A DNA stretch of 64,000 nucleotides from Mariniflexile litorale (GCF_031128465.2 NZ_CP155618.1:1931501-1995500), one strand, 5' to 3'. Positions 27,720 through 36,217 are shown, numbered from the stretch's first letter. Notes: a model not told the origin generated them from the sequence alone. Numbers and translations are program-made.

Positions 27720-29279
27720 ATGATTGAAACACATTATTTAGTAATTGGTTCGGGAATTGCCGGGTTAACTTTTTCGGTTAAAATAGCAGAAAAGTTTCCT
27801 AATAGAAATGTTGTAATTGTAACCAAAGCTAATGAGGACGAATCGAACACCAAGTATGCCCAGGGTGGTGTTGCAGTTGTTTTAGATACTGAAAAAGATT
27901 CTTTTAATAAGCATATTGAAGACACACTTATAGCAGGCGATGGCCTATGTGATGCTGAGGTGGTTAAAATGGTTATAGAAGAAGGTCCTAAACGATTAGA
28001 AGAACTTATGCTTTGGGGAGCCAATTTTGATTTGAATGCCAGTGGCGAATTCAATTTAGGAAAAGAAGGTGGTCATTCAGAATATCGTGTTGTACACCAT
28101 AAAGATATAACTGGTTACGAGATAGAACGAGCACTACTTAAACGAGCACATCAATTACCAAATATTAGTATTTTACCTCATCATTTTGCCATAGATTTGG
28201 TTACCAATCACCACATCATCAATGATACTTCTGAGCAATTATATTGTTACGGAGCCTATGTATTCGATCAAAAAACGGATAAAATTTTCACTATTAAAGC
28301 AAATAGCACCCTTTTGGCGTCGGGTGGTATTGGTTGCGTTTATGGACATACTACCAACCCTATTATTGCAACAGGAGATGGTATTGCAATGGCTTATAGA
28401 GCCAAGGTGGAAATTAAAGACATGGAATTTGTACAATTTCATCCCACAGCCTTATATGAAGCTAAAGGCGAATCTTCTTTTTTAATCTCTGAAGCAGTAA
28501 GAGGTTTTGGTGCGTATTTAAGAAACAAATCAGGACACCGATTCATGTTAGATTATGATGAGCGTGCAGAACTAGCTTCACGCGATATTGTATCGCAAAG
28601 TATTGATAGTGAACTTAAAAAATCGGGTGAATCGCATGTATATTTAGATTGTACCCATTTAGATATGGACGCTTTCAAAAAGCACTTTCCAAATATCTAT
28701 AACATATGTTTACAACATCATATTAAAATTGATACTGATTGGATTCCAGTAGTACCGGCATCGCATTACTTATGTGGTGGTATAGACGTGGATAAAAAAG
28801 GAAAAACGAGTATTGACAATTTGTTTGCTTGTGGGGAGTGTTCACGCACGGGATTGCATGGCGCTAATAGACTTGCGTCCAATTCATTATTAGAAGCTTT
28901 AGTATATGCGCATAATATTTTTAAATACCATAGTGAGAACGATTACAAACCAGTTGTGGTTAATATTCCAGATTGGAACGATGAAGGTACAACCATCCCC
29001 AAAGAACATATTTTAATACAGCATAATTTGAAACAAATGCAAGCGTTGATGCGCGATTATGTTGGCATTGTAAGAAGTAACAAACGTTTAAAACGTGCTA
29101 TAAAACATTTAGATTTAATTCACAATGAAGTAGAAGAGTTGTATAAAGAATCTAAAATATCAACCTCGCTTTGTGAGTTGCGCAATATGGTTAACGTATC
29201 TCATTTAATTGTAGAGCAATCATTAAAAAGAAAAGAAAACAAAGGAGGTTATTACAATATTGATAATGTAAAGGATTAA
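27720..29279 (+). CDS. nadB: L-aspartate oxidase
   Basis: Oxidises aspartate to iminoaspartate, the substrate of NadA, using FAD. The 519-residue length is normal. The FAD-binding fold VIGSGIAGLTFSVKIAE starts at residue 7; the substrate-side blocks DMEFVQFHPTALY near 238, ELASRDIVSQSID near 283 and the second FAD block FACGECSRTGLHGANRLASNSLLEALVY near 380 are all intact. Its stop overlaps the end of the convergent histidine kinase remnant by 4 bases. Confidence 0.95.
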   Translation: MIETHYLVIGSGIAGLTFSVKIAEKFPNRNVVIVTKANEDESNTKYAQGGVAVVLDTEKDSFNKHIEDTLIAGDGLCDAEVVKMVIEEGPKRLEELMLWGANFDLNASGEFNLGKEGGHSEYRVVHHKDITGYEIERALLKRAHQLPNISILPHHFAIDLVTNHHIINDTSEQLYCYGAYVFDQKTDKIFTIKANSTLLASGGIGCVYGHTTNPIIATGDGIAMAYRAKVEIKDMEFVQFHPTALYEAKGESSFLISEAVRGFGAYLRNKSGHRFMLDYDERAELASRDIVSQSIDSELKKSGESHVYLDCTHLDMDAFKKHFPNIYNICLQHHIKIDTDWIPVVPASHYLCGGIDVDKKGKTSIDNLFACGECSRTGLHGANRLASNSLLEALVYAHNIFKYHSENDYKPVVVNIPDWNDEGTTIPKEHILIQHNLKQMQALMRDYVGIVRSNKRLKRAIKHLDLIHNEVEELYKESKISTSLCELRNMVNVSHLIVEQSLKRKENKGGYYNIDNVKD

Positions 29280-30352
29280 GCTATTTTCAAACTTTTATCC
29301 TGGTCATCATCACCGCCTTTTTCTTCAAATTTACAAGCATATATTTTTTTATACAAAAGATCTCTGCTAATGGGTTTGGTCATATAATCATTCATTCCTA
29401 AGTCACAAACACGTTTTTTAGTTTCTTGCATAGCATCGGCCGTAACGGCTATAATAGGAATGGTATTTATTGCTTTACCTAATTCGCCGCTTCTAATAAT
29501 GCGGGTTGCTTCATAACCATCCATAATGGGCATTTGCAAATCCATTAAAACCATATCATAAACATCTTTTTTTAAAGCATCAATAGCTTCTTGACCATTA
29601 CTTGCAACTGCAAAACTTACTTTAGGAAATGTACTTAATATTTTTCGCATCACCATTTGGTTCATCTTGTTATCTTCAACAACAAGTATATGAATTGGTG
29701 TTTCGTTGCTAGTTTTAGATGCTTTGACATTGCGTTCTTTAGCAATACTTTTTACTGTTAAATCTATAAAAACATCGGTACCTTTATTAGGCTCGCTTTC
29801 AATAGTTATTGTACCACCAAATAGATGAACAACGTGCTTAACAATAGTAAGCCCTAAACCAATACCTCCAAATTGTCTTTTATGATCGAGTTTCATTTGG
29901 CTGAAACTATCAAAAATTGTGTCTTTTGCTTCGGGAGGAATGCCCACACCAGTATCTGAAATTTGAAATGAAAATCGGTATAAATCATTAGGCTGTTTTA
30001 AACAACTAAGTTTAAACAAAATACCGCCAGTTTCGGTATATTTTAAAGCATTCGATAACACATTGTTTACAATTTGAACAAAACGTTCGGCATCGGCATA
30101 AATGGTTGTCGGGATTTCAGGATCCATTTCAAATGTATAACCTAAACCTTTTCGTTCTGCTTCTGCTTTCCAATTGTTGCTTATTTGATTTAACTTTATA
30201 GAAGAATTAAAATCATCTGAGGATAATTGAAGTTCATTATTTTCAATTTTTTCAAAATCTATAATATCGTTAACGTTACTTAGTAAACTTAAAGAAGCAT
30301 TTTTTATAATCTCGTAGGGTTTTCTGTTTTCGTTGTTTTGCTGTGTAGCTAA
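29276..30352 (-). pseudogene. 5'-truncated hybrid histidine kinase (HATPase plus receiver)
   Basis: The open frame runs from just after a TGA at 30353-30355 to 29276. It begins in the middle of a dimerisation domain (YEIIKNASLSLLSNVNDIIDFEKIEN) and lacks the phosphoacceptor-histidine helix and any sensor. The ATPase domain is intact (NVLSNALKYTETGG, DTGVGIP, FGGIGLGLTIVK) and so is the receiver (LVVEDNKMNQMV, phosphorylatable Asp in DMVLMDLQMPIMDG, Lys in MTKPIS). An internal ATG at 30127 could make a 283-residue ATPase-receiver protein, but without the histidine it could not autophosphorylate normally. The break lies about 25 bases from a palindromic repeat, so a deletion next to the repeat is likely. 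Confidence 0.8.
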
Positions 30353-30376
30353 TCACACACTTAATCGGTTAAAAAT

Positions 30377-30496
30377 AAAAAAACTGTCTAAAAAATCTTT
30401 CAATATGTACTTTGACTTTTTGAACTTGTCCAAACTTTCTCAATTTCGACACTATCAATATGACATTGAAATAGACTTTTAAGACAGCCTTTTTTT
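30377..30496. repeat. 120-base palindromic repeat between truncated kinase and ssb
   Basis: Outer arms around ACTGTCTAAAAAATCTTTCAA (30382-30402) and AGTCTAT/AGACTTTTAAGACAGCC (about 30472-30489), flanked by A and T runs, with CAAAGT/ACTTTG-type inner pairing. The arms resemble those at 19121-19260. On the minus strand it directly follows ssb and would end in a T-run, so it may serve as the ssb terminator. Confidence 0.6.
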
Positions 30497-30508
30497 ACCT
30501 AATATGAT

Positions 30509-30841
30509 TTACTTACCCAGTAATAATAATTCGCTGCAAACTATCTCAGTAATATAACGCTTAATGCCATCTTTATCATCATAACTGCGTGAGGTAAGTT
30601 TACCTTCAATAGCAACTTCTTTTCCTTTAGTTACATATTTTTCAATTATTTGTGCTGTTTTTCCCCAAGCCACTACATTATGCCATTGGGTATCTGTAAT
30701 CTTCTCACCTTTGGCATTGGTGTAACTTTCGTTTGTTGCTATAGCAAATTTTGCTAGTGTTTTTCCAGATTCTAAATTAGTGATTTCTGGATCGTTTCCT
30801 AAGTTACCAATCAACTGTACTTTGTTTCTAAGTGTGTTCAT
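30509..30841 (-). CDS. ssb: Short single-stranded DNA-binding protein
   Basis: A 110-residue OB-fold protein (NKVQLIGNLGNDPEI, ATNESYTNAKGEKITDTQWHNVVAWGKTAQIIEKYVTKGKEVAIEGKLTSRSY). It ends right after the OB fold (ELLLLGK) and lacks the flexible linker and acidic tip that recruit partner proteins in the main chromosomal SSB. It is therefore probably a second SSB used in recombination or competence; Bacteroidota often carry such short forms. It has a 424-base upstream region with tandem repeats (see 30951). Confidence 0.92.
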   Translation of the reverse strand: MNTLRNKVQLIGNLGNDPEITNLESGKTLAKFAIATNESYTNAKGEKITDTQWHNVVAWGKTAQIIEKYVTKGKEVAIEGKLTSRSYDDKDGIKRYITEIVCSELLLLGK

Positions 30842-30950
30842 AATTTTATTTTTTAATTGTTAAACAGTTAATACCATCGAGTTCTTATGTTTCGACATGG
30901 CAAAGATGTGATAGTTGCCAAATGTTATTCGGTTGATAAATGTTTAAATT

Positions 30951-30980
30951 CGTTTGTAAACGTTTGTAGTCGTTTGCAAA
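30951..30980. repeat. Three head-to-tail 10-base repeats upstream of ssb
   Basis: CGTTTGTAAA, CGTTTGTAGT and CGTTTGCAAA follow each other exactly at a 10-base period, 110-140 bases upstream of the ssb start. One helical turn per repeat suggests several protein copies binding side by side. The first two units also form the near-palindrome CGTTTGTAAACG. The rest of the gap 30842-31265 holds a -7-like element for ssb (CATCTTTG on the minus strand at 30900-30907), an orphan terminator and the palindrome CTAAATATATTTAG at 31161-31174. Confidence 0.55.
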
Positions 30981-31017
30981 TGATTAATAATAGTAAAGTT
31001 CACACCGTGAAATTGCT

Positions 31018-31050
31018 AAAAAGCTCTAAGAGATTAGAGCTTTTTTTTTG
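31018..31050 (+). terminator. Orphan rho-independent terminator
   Basis: Stem AAAGCTCTAA/TTAGAGCTTT with loop GAGA followed by nine T residues. No gene ends upstream on this strand; the region before it holds only the 10-base repeats and a small TTCAC-N3-GTGAA palindrome (30997-31011 region). It may end a short untranslated transcript or be left over from a lost gene. Confidence 0.6.
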
Positions 31051-31265
31051 GCAATAAGAAGTTGTGTTTGCTAAAGGTTTAAGTAGTTAAACCAATGGGA
31101 AGCTTTCCTTTTTTCTTTACGGAAAATCGGGATGCTTTTTTGTTTTAAGTAATTTCTCATCTAAATATATTTAGGACTTTTTGATAGCTGAGGTTACGAC
31201 CTTGTAAAAAAGAAAAAAAATCATTACATTAGGAGTAATTCATTTCTTTCTAAAATTTAATATAA

Positions 31266-34200
31266 ATGAAAACTTCCAGAGTTGTAAATAAAGATTCTAA
31301 AATTGAGAAAATGAATTTCTTTATTAGTCTTTTTCAAAACAGCCCAATTCCTAAAACAATTTCAAATATATCTACAAAAAAATATGTGTTTGTAAACCCT
31401 GCATGGGAAAAGTTTACAGGTTTTACAAAAAAAGAGGCTATTGGTAAAACAGCATTAGATCTTGAGTTCTCGGGTTCTGAAGACTTGGCATTAATTAGGG
31501 GAAAATTATTAAAAGAAAAAGAAGTTATTTCTTATGAGTGTTCCGTTAAATTAAAAAGTGGCATTGAAAATAAAGTTTTAAGGTCTTTTTATATAATAGC
31601 GGTTAAGGACGAAGAGTTTGTATTAAATACAATTAACAACTTTGAAGGATTGGATATATATAAAGAAGAACAAGAACTAATCAAAAGAACAGAAGAACTT
31701 TTAGTTGCACAAGATTCAATTGAAAGCATGACCGATGGTTTTATGACATTAAACAATGAATGGATTTATACTTATGTAAATAAGAAGGCTGCAATCATGT
31801 TAGGTAAAAAACCAGAAGATTTAATAGGAAAACATATTTGGACAGAATTCCCAGAAGTTGTAGGGTTGCCTTTTTACAGTAATTACAACAAAGCTTTTGA
31901 AACACAACAAATAATTACATTTGAAGATTATTATCATCCTTGGGATCGCTGGTTTGAAAACCGTGTAATACCTTCCAAAGATGGAATTTCAGTATCTTTT
32001 CAAGATATTACCGACCGTAAAAAAGCAGAAGAGCTTCTAATAAAAAGTGAGAGGTATTTAGATCGTATTATTAATAATATTGGAGACCCTTTATTTGTAA
32101 AAGATAGTGAAAGCCGTTTGCTTTTAGTAAATAATGTTTTTTGTTCGATTTTCAATCTTTCCAGAGAAGATATCATTGGAAAAACACTTGCCGAAGATGT
32201 TTCTGCAGATGAAAGAGAAAATTTTTTAAAGATTGATAAACAGGTGCTTTTAACAGGTGTAGAGAATATTAATGAAGAATATCTTACTGTTAGAGGTGAA
32301 AAAACACGTATAATCTCTACAAAAAAAACCAGATTTGTTGATGATAATGGTAATAAGTTCTTAATTGGAGTTATTAGAGATGTTACAGAACGTAAACAAG
32401 CCGAAATAGATTTAAAACTTTCTAAAGAGTTTACAGATAAGCTCATCATGTCCATGCAGGAAGGTTTAATAATTGTGAATCTAGAAGGTGAAATTATAAT
32501 GGTTAATGATTCAACATGTAATATTCTTCAATATTCTAAAGAAGAGTTATTAGGGATGGAGTTTCCATATCCTTTTATAAATGTTGAAGATTTTAAGGGA
32601 TTTGGAAATATAAGTAAAAAAATAGTTCGAGGAGAAAAGCCATCATTTCAATTTGAATTTATTAAAAAAAGTGGAGAAAAATTCAGCGCTTCGTTTTTAA
32701 CTGGAAATATAAAAAATGACAAAGAGGATGTTATAGCATTATTTGGAACCATGAAAGATATATCCGAAGAATTAAAGGTTCAACATACCCTTGAAGATAT
32801 AGCTAAGAAATCGACGCAAAAAAAAGCTGTTATATTAGAGTTGGCAGGTCTTGTTGGAAGTGATTTTGAAACTGCATTAGGAAAAATCACGTCTTTATCT
32901 GCAGAAACTTTAAATATTGAAAGAGTAAGTGTGTGGAAATACAATACAGATAAATCGGAATTGATTTGCCAAAAAGAGTATAATTTAAAAGACCAGTCAT
33001 ACAGTAACAGGTCTATTCTTAGAGAAAAAGATAATTCAGATTATTTCAAAGCCTTATCCAGAAAGGAAACAATTTGTGTTTTCGATGCTGTTAAAAATAA
33101 AATTACTAAAGGATTTGCTGAAGATTATCTTATTCCTAATGGAGTGACTTCTATGATGGATGTATTTATTCAAGGTGCTACCGGGAATTATGGTGTTTTA
33201 TGTTTTGAGCATGTGGGGCCAAAAAGGAAATGGACCGCAGATGAAGAAGAGTTTGCAATCTCCATTGCAAATTTAGTATCCTTAATGGTAGAAAGTAAAG
33301 AACGAAATCTTGCCGAAATCAAACTTATTGAATCAAACGAAAAACTATTATTGGTTAATACAGAATTAAATAAATTAAAAAAAGAGCTAGAGCAAGAAAA
33401 TGTTTATTTAAGAGAAGAGATTGATTTAGTTTTTAATTATGAAGAAATGGTTTATAGCAGTGCAGCCTTTAGCAATGTGCTAACAGATGTTGAAAGGGTA
33501 GCCGCTACTAAAGCTACTGTTTTGCTTTTAGGAGAATCCGGAACAGGTAAGGAGTTATTAGCGAGAGCGATACATAATATAAGCCCTAGAAAAAACAAAC
33601 CTTTAATTAAAGTTAATTGTGCAGCTATTCCTAAAGAATTGATAGAGAGTGAATTGTTTGGACATAAAAAAGGTTCCTTTACGGGTGCTGTTAACGATAA
33701 ATTAGGAAAATTTAAATTGGCCGATGGAGGTACTTTGTTTTTAGATGAGATTGGAGAACTTCCTTTAGATATGCAGCCCAAATTGTTAAGAGCCATTCAA
33801 GAGTCAGAAATCGAGCAAGTAGGAGGCATAGAAACTCATAAAATTGATATTAGAATTATAGCAGCAACGAATAAAGATCTTAAAAAGGAGATTCTAAATA
33901 AAAATTTTCGAGAAGATTTATATTTCCGTATAAATGTTTTTCCAATAGTGGTGCCTCCGCTAAGAGAAAGGGTTGAAGATATTCCTATTTTAATAGAGCA
34001 TTTTGTAGATAAATTCAGTAAAGTTTATAATAAAAATATTAAATACATATCCGAGGAAGCTAAACAAAGCATGCAAGCCTACAAATGGCCAGGAAATATA
34101 AGAGAATTAGAAAATTTAATAGAAAGAGCTGTTATTTTATCAGATTCAGAAACATTAATTCTTTCTTCTATAGAAACATCTTCTGTCTCAAAAGAATTGC

Positions 34201-34376
34201 CCATAAGCATGTCTAGTTTGACTTTAAATGAAGTCCAACGAAATCATATTATAAAAACACTTGAAAGGTGTAATTGGAAGATTGATGGAGCCAATGGAGC
34301 TTCAAAATTACTTGATATAAAGCCTAGCACATTAAGAGATAGAATGAAAAAATTGGGTATAAAGAAAAGTAGCTAG
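31266..34376 (+). CDS. Sigma-54-dependent activator with PAS and GAF sensor domains
   Basis: A 1036-residue cytoplasmic regulator. The N-terminal half has four PAS-like units (about 20-130, 145-250, 260-375, 385-495; for example NPAWEKFTGFTKKEAIGKT and NVFCSIFNLSREDIIGKTL), followed by a GAF-type domain (about 515-685) and a short coiled coil. The AAA+ domain has Walker A GESGTGKE near 756, the sigma-54 contact loop GSFTGA at about 802-807 (the usual GAFTGA with Ala to Ser), and GGTLFLDEIGELPL as Walker B near 822. A Fis-type helix-turn-helix closes the protein (GASKLLDIKPSTLRDRMKKLGI). There is no receiver domain, so it is likely to sense a ligand directly. Two palindromes and a -24/-12 promoter lie immediately downstream. 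Confidence 0.93.
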   Translation: MKTSRVVNKDSKIEKMNFFISLFQNSPIPKTISNISTKKYVFVNPAWEKFTGFTKKEAIGKTALDLEFSGSEDLALIRGKLLKEKEVISYECSVKLKSGIENKVLRSFYIIAVKDEEFVLNTINNFEGLDIYKEEQELIKRTEELLVAQDSIESMTDGFMTLNNEWIYTYVNKKAAIMLGKKPEDLIGKHIWTEFPEVVGLPFYSNYNKAFETQQIITFEDYYHPWDRWFENRVIPSKDGISVSFQDITDRKKAEELLIKSERYLDRIINNIGDPLFVKDSESRLLLVNNVFCSIFNLSREDIIGKTLAEDVSADERENFLKIDKQVLLTGVENINEEYLTVRGEKTRIISTKKTRFVDDNGNKFLIGVIRDVTERKQAEIDLKLSKEFTDKLIMSMQEGLIIVNLEGEIIMVNDSTCNILQYSKEELLGMEFPYPFINVEDFKGFGNISKKIVRGEKPSFQFEFIKKSGEKFSASFLTGNIKNDKEDVIALFGTMKDISEELKVQHTLEDIAKKSTQKKAVILELAGLVGSDFETALGKITSLSAETLNIERVSVWKYNTDKSELICQKEYNLKDQSYSNRSILREKDNSDYFKALSRKETICVFDAVKNKITKGFAEDYLIPNGVTSMMDVFIQGATGNYGVLCFEHVGPKRKWTADEEEFAISIANLVSLMVESKERNLAEIKLIESNEKLLLVNTELNKLKKELEQENVYLREEIDLVFNYEEMVYSSAAFSNVLTDVERVAATKATVLLLGESGTGKELLARAIHNISPRKNKPLIKVNCAAIPKELIESELFGHKKGSFTGAVNDKLGKFKLADGGTLFLDEIGELPLDMQPKLLRAIQESEIEQVGGIETHKIDIRIIAATNKDLKKEILNKNFREDLYFRINVFPIVVPPLRERVEDIPILIEHFVDKFSKVYNKNIKYISEEAKQSMQAYKWPGNIRELENLIERAVILSDSETLILSSIETSSVSKELPISMSSLTLNEVQRNHIIKTLERCNWKIDGANGASKLLDIKPSTLRDRMKKLGIKKSS

Positions 34377-34379
34377 AGG

Positions 34380-34435
34380 TAACGGTATACCGTTAATCTC
34401 CACTTGGCCTTCATTTTTATAACGGAATACCGTGA
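34380..34435 (+). promoter_or_regulatory. Pair of 16-base palindromes, likely enhancer sites for the sigma-54 activator
   Basis: TAACGGTATACCGTTA (34380-34395) is a perfect 16-base palindrome. TAACGGAATACCGTGA (34420-34435) repeats it with two changes. The two copies are exactly 40 bases apart. Their centres lie about 160 and 120 bases upstream of the predicted sigma-54 transcript start. Position, symmetry and pairing fit the upstream activating sequences bound by Fis-type helices of such activators. Confidence 0.7.
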
Positions 34436-34522
34436 GTGCCTTTTTTAAATTTGATGCGCACTAAATTTATAACAATTTGAATGTCAAATGAATACGTTGT
34501 AGTTGTTGTTTTAAAAATGCTT

Positions 34523-34537
34523 TGGCACGTCAATTGT
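34523..34537 (+). promoter_or_regulatory. Sigma-54 (-24/-12) promoter
   Basis: TGGCACGTCAATTGT matches TGGCACG-N4-TTGC with one mismatch (the C of the -12 GC is T). The conserved GG and the G of the -12 element are separated by exactly 10 bases as required. Transcription would begin near 34548, 16 bases before the first start codon. Confidence 0.75.
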
Positions 34538-34563
34538 CATTGAGTTTTTATTGAATAATAGTT

Positions 34564-34977
34564 ATGGTCAAGCAAATAAAATGTAAAAAAGCTAAATTTT
34601 GGTTAAAAGAAGGTGTTCTTTTTTGCCGATTTATAAGGGGTGAGTGCAAAAAAGAATTTAGTCAGGAGTTTTTAGACGAACATATAAAAGCTATTACAAC
34701 ATTATCTAATGGTAGATATTATCCGTTACTTATAGATCTTAGACAACTGAATGAGAATTACGCTTTTTCAGTAGTTAAAATTATAGCAAATAATCCAGAA
34801 CTTAAGTCAGTTATACTGTCAAAGTCTTTTGTTGTTAATTCTTGTTTTGTACAATTTGTACTTGTTGTATTAAAAAGAATTGACGATCCCGTGATTCCGA
34901 ATAAAGTCTTTAGGAATTACGATACTGCAATTGAATATTCACTAGAAACCAATCATTTTTTTAATGCAATAAATTAA
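34564..34977 (+). CDS. STAS/SpoIIAA-like protein, paralog 1
   Basis: A 137-residue cytoplasmic protein of no assigned function. The pattern is that of a SpoIIAA-like alpha/beta fold: a strand with LLIDLRQLN, a helix VVKIIANNPE, then VVNSCFVQFVLVVLKRIDDPVIPNKVFRNYDTAIEYSLE. This layout (a VDLR-like strand, a residue stretch ending VxS, then P-x-K-x-F-x-x-x-x-x-A) occurs in flavobacterial STAS-like families. It is first in an operon under the sigma-54 promoter, and its stop directly abuts the next start (TAAATG). A role in signalling, perhaps by partner binding, is inferred. Confidence 0.7.
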   Translation: MVKQIKCKKAKFWLKEGVLFCRFIRGECKKEFSQEFLDEHIKAITTLSNGRYYPLLIDLRQLNENYAFSVVKIIANNPELKSVILSKSFVVNSCFVQFVLVVLKRIDDPVIPNKVFRNYDTAIEYSLETNHFFNAIN

Positions 34978-35403
34978 ATGAATACAATAAATAAAGTAAT
35001 AAAGCTCAACAAAGCTAAATTTTGGACAAACTCTTTAGGTATTATTTTTTGTGAATTCAATAATACGGAAACCTTTCTCACGCTAGAAGTAGATACAGTA
35101 GAAAGATATGAAAAAGCTATTTCTACATTATCCCAAGGTAAACCGATGCCGTTTTTAATTGATATAAGAAATAACCAAGGTAATTTTAGTACACAGGCCG
35201 CTAAGTTATTTGCTAATAGCCTTGTTTTTGAAAAAATAAGGGTCTCTGAGGCATTTGTTATTAATTCAATAAATACAAAATTATTAATAAATACCTATAA
35301 AAGAATTTATGAACCAAATACTCCTTTTAAAATATTTCATGATTTTGATGAGGCATTAACATATTTAATTAACGTTAAAAAAACATTCGATGGAGAGAAT
35401 TAA
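34978..35403 (+). CDS. STAS/SpoIIAA-like protein, paralog 2
   Basis: A 141-residue paralog of the preceding protein: both share K-x-x-K-A-K-F-W near the start, an AI-x-T-L-S segment, (L/F)LID(L/I)R, an F-V(I/V)NS segment and F-x-x-(F/Y)D-x-A near the end. The two are well diverged, so the duplication is old. Its start codon touches the stop of paralog 1 and its end overlaps the next gene by 14 bases, so translation is probably coupled. Function unknown. Confidence 0.7.
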   Translation: MNTINKVIKLNKAKFWTNSLGIIFCEFNNTETFLTLEVDTVERYEKAISTLSQGKPMPFLIDIRNNQGNFSTQAAKLFANSLVFEKIRVSEAFVINSINTKLLINTYKRIYEPNTPFKIFHDFDEALTYLINVKKTFDGEN

Positions 35404-35839
35404 GCATTACATGTGGCGTACAAGTCCTGAAGTTGCCATAACAAAATTTATAGAAAAAAATGTAGCTATTTCAGTTTCAGATGAAGTTGGGCGAATAATA
35501 TATGCTAATAATCGTTTTTGTACAATAATTGGTAGTGAAGAAAGGGAACTGATAGGTGTAAATAATAGTTTGTTTAAAACAAATATGAGTAGAGAGCCCT
35601 TTTATAAAAATTTATGGGAAACTATTGAAAAGGGAAACATTTGGAAAGGGGTTTTGTCTAATAAAACAAATAAAGGAAATCTCTTTTGGTTAGAAACCAC
35701 CATTGTACCATTAAAGGATGATGAAGGTAACGTAGAAAGTTTTATAGCTATGTACTTAGATGTAACCAAAGCGAAAATTGACTCTAAAAAGATAGAGATA
35801 CAAAATCAAAACACACACACTTTAGGTGATACTGCCTAA
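35390..35839 (+). CDS. Single PAS domain protein
   Basis: A 149-residue protein made of one PAS domain with its C-terminal PAC part (AISVSDEVGRIIYANNRFCTIIGSEERELIGVNN, then WLETTIVPLKDDEGNVESFIAMYLDVT). There is no output domain, so it may be a sensor that acts through another protein. It overlaps the second STAS-like gene by 14 bases and completes the operon that starts at the sigma-54 promoter. The short 222-base gap after it contains nested hairpins (about 35870-35955). Confidence 0.85.
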   Translation: MERIKHYMWRTSPEVAITKFIEKNVAISVSDEVGRIIYANNRFCTIIGSEERELIGVNNSLFKTNMSREPFYKNLWETIEKGNIWKGVLSNKTNKGNLFWLETTIVPLKDDEGNVESFIAMYLDVTKAKIDSKKIEIQNQNTHTLGDTA

Positions 35840-36061
35840 TTGAGTACTTTTTTGTTTTTTTAAGATATTCTTTTCACTTTTATTTCTGGTTAATGCATAA
35901 AGCAAATAGGACACTTGTGTGTAGTTGTCCCTGTAAAAGTGCTTTTAAGCACAAATTTTCACTTAAAAAACGGATAATATTTATTTTTTATTTGCACGCA
36001 CTTAGAATAAAACTTACATTTATAAAAATTAATTTTTAATAAATATAAAATTCAACAACCC

Positions 36062-36202
36062 ATGGAAGGATACTGTGTAAAATGTAAAGACAAAAAAGAA
36101 ATAAAAGACGCTGCCGAAGTTACTATGAAAAATGGTAGAAAAGCAATGAAGGGTAAATGCCCAACTTGCGGTACTGGTATGTTCAGAATTTTAGGTAAGT
36201 AA
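36062..36202 (+). CDS. Small zinc-ribbon protein (DUF5679-like)
   Basis: Forty-six residues, starting MEGYCVKCKDKKEIKDA. Two C-x-x-C knuckles, Cys5/Cys8 and Cys33/Cys36, frame a basic middle (MKNGRKAMKGK) and should bind one zinc. This matches the form of the DUF5679 family, found in many bacteria and archaea; function unknown, possibly nucleic-acid binding. It has its own strong terminator. A -7-like TTTATTTG at 35987-35994 would give a leader of about 60 bases. Confidence 0.85.
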   Translation: MEGYCVKCKDKKEIKDAAEVTMKNGRKAMKGKCPTCGTGMFRILGK

Positions 36203-36217
36203 TTGTCTTAATACATC

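Noticed and set aside
29276-30127. Treating the ATG at 30127 as the start of a normal 283-residue protein
   Set aside because: Coherent histidine kinase sequence continues upstream in the same frame to 30352, so the gene is a 5'-truncated remnant rather than a natural ATPase-receiver protein.
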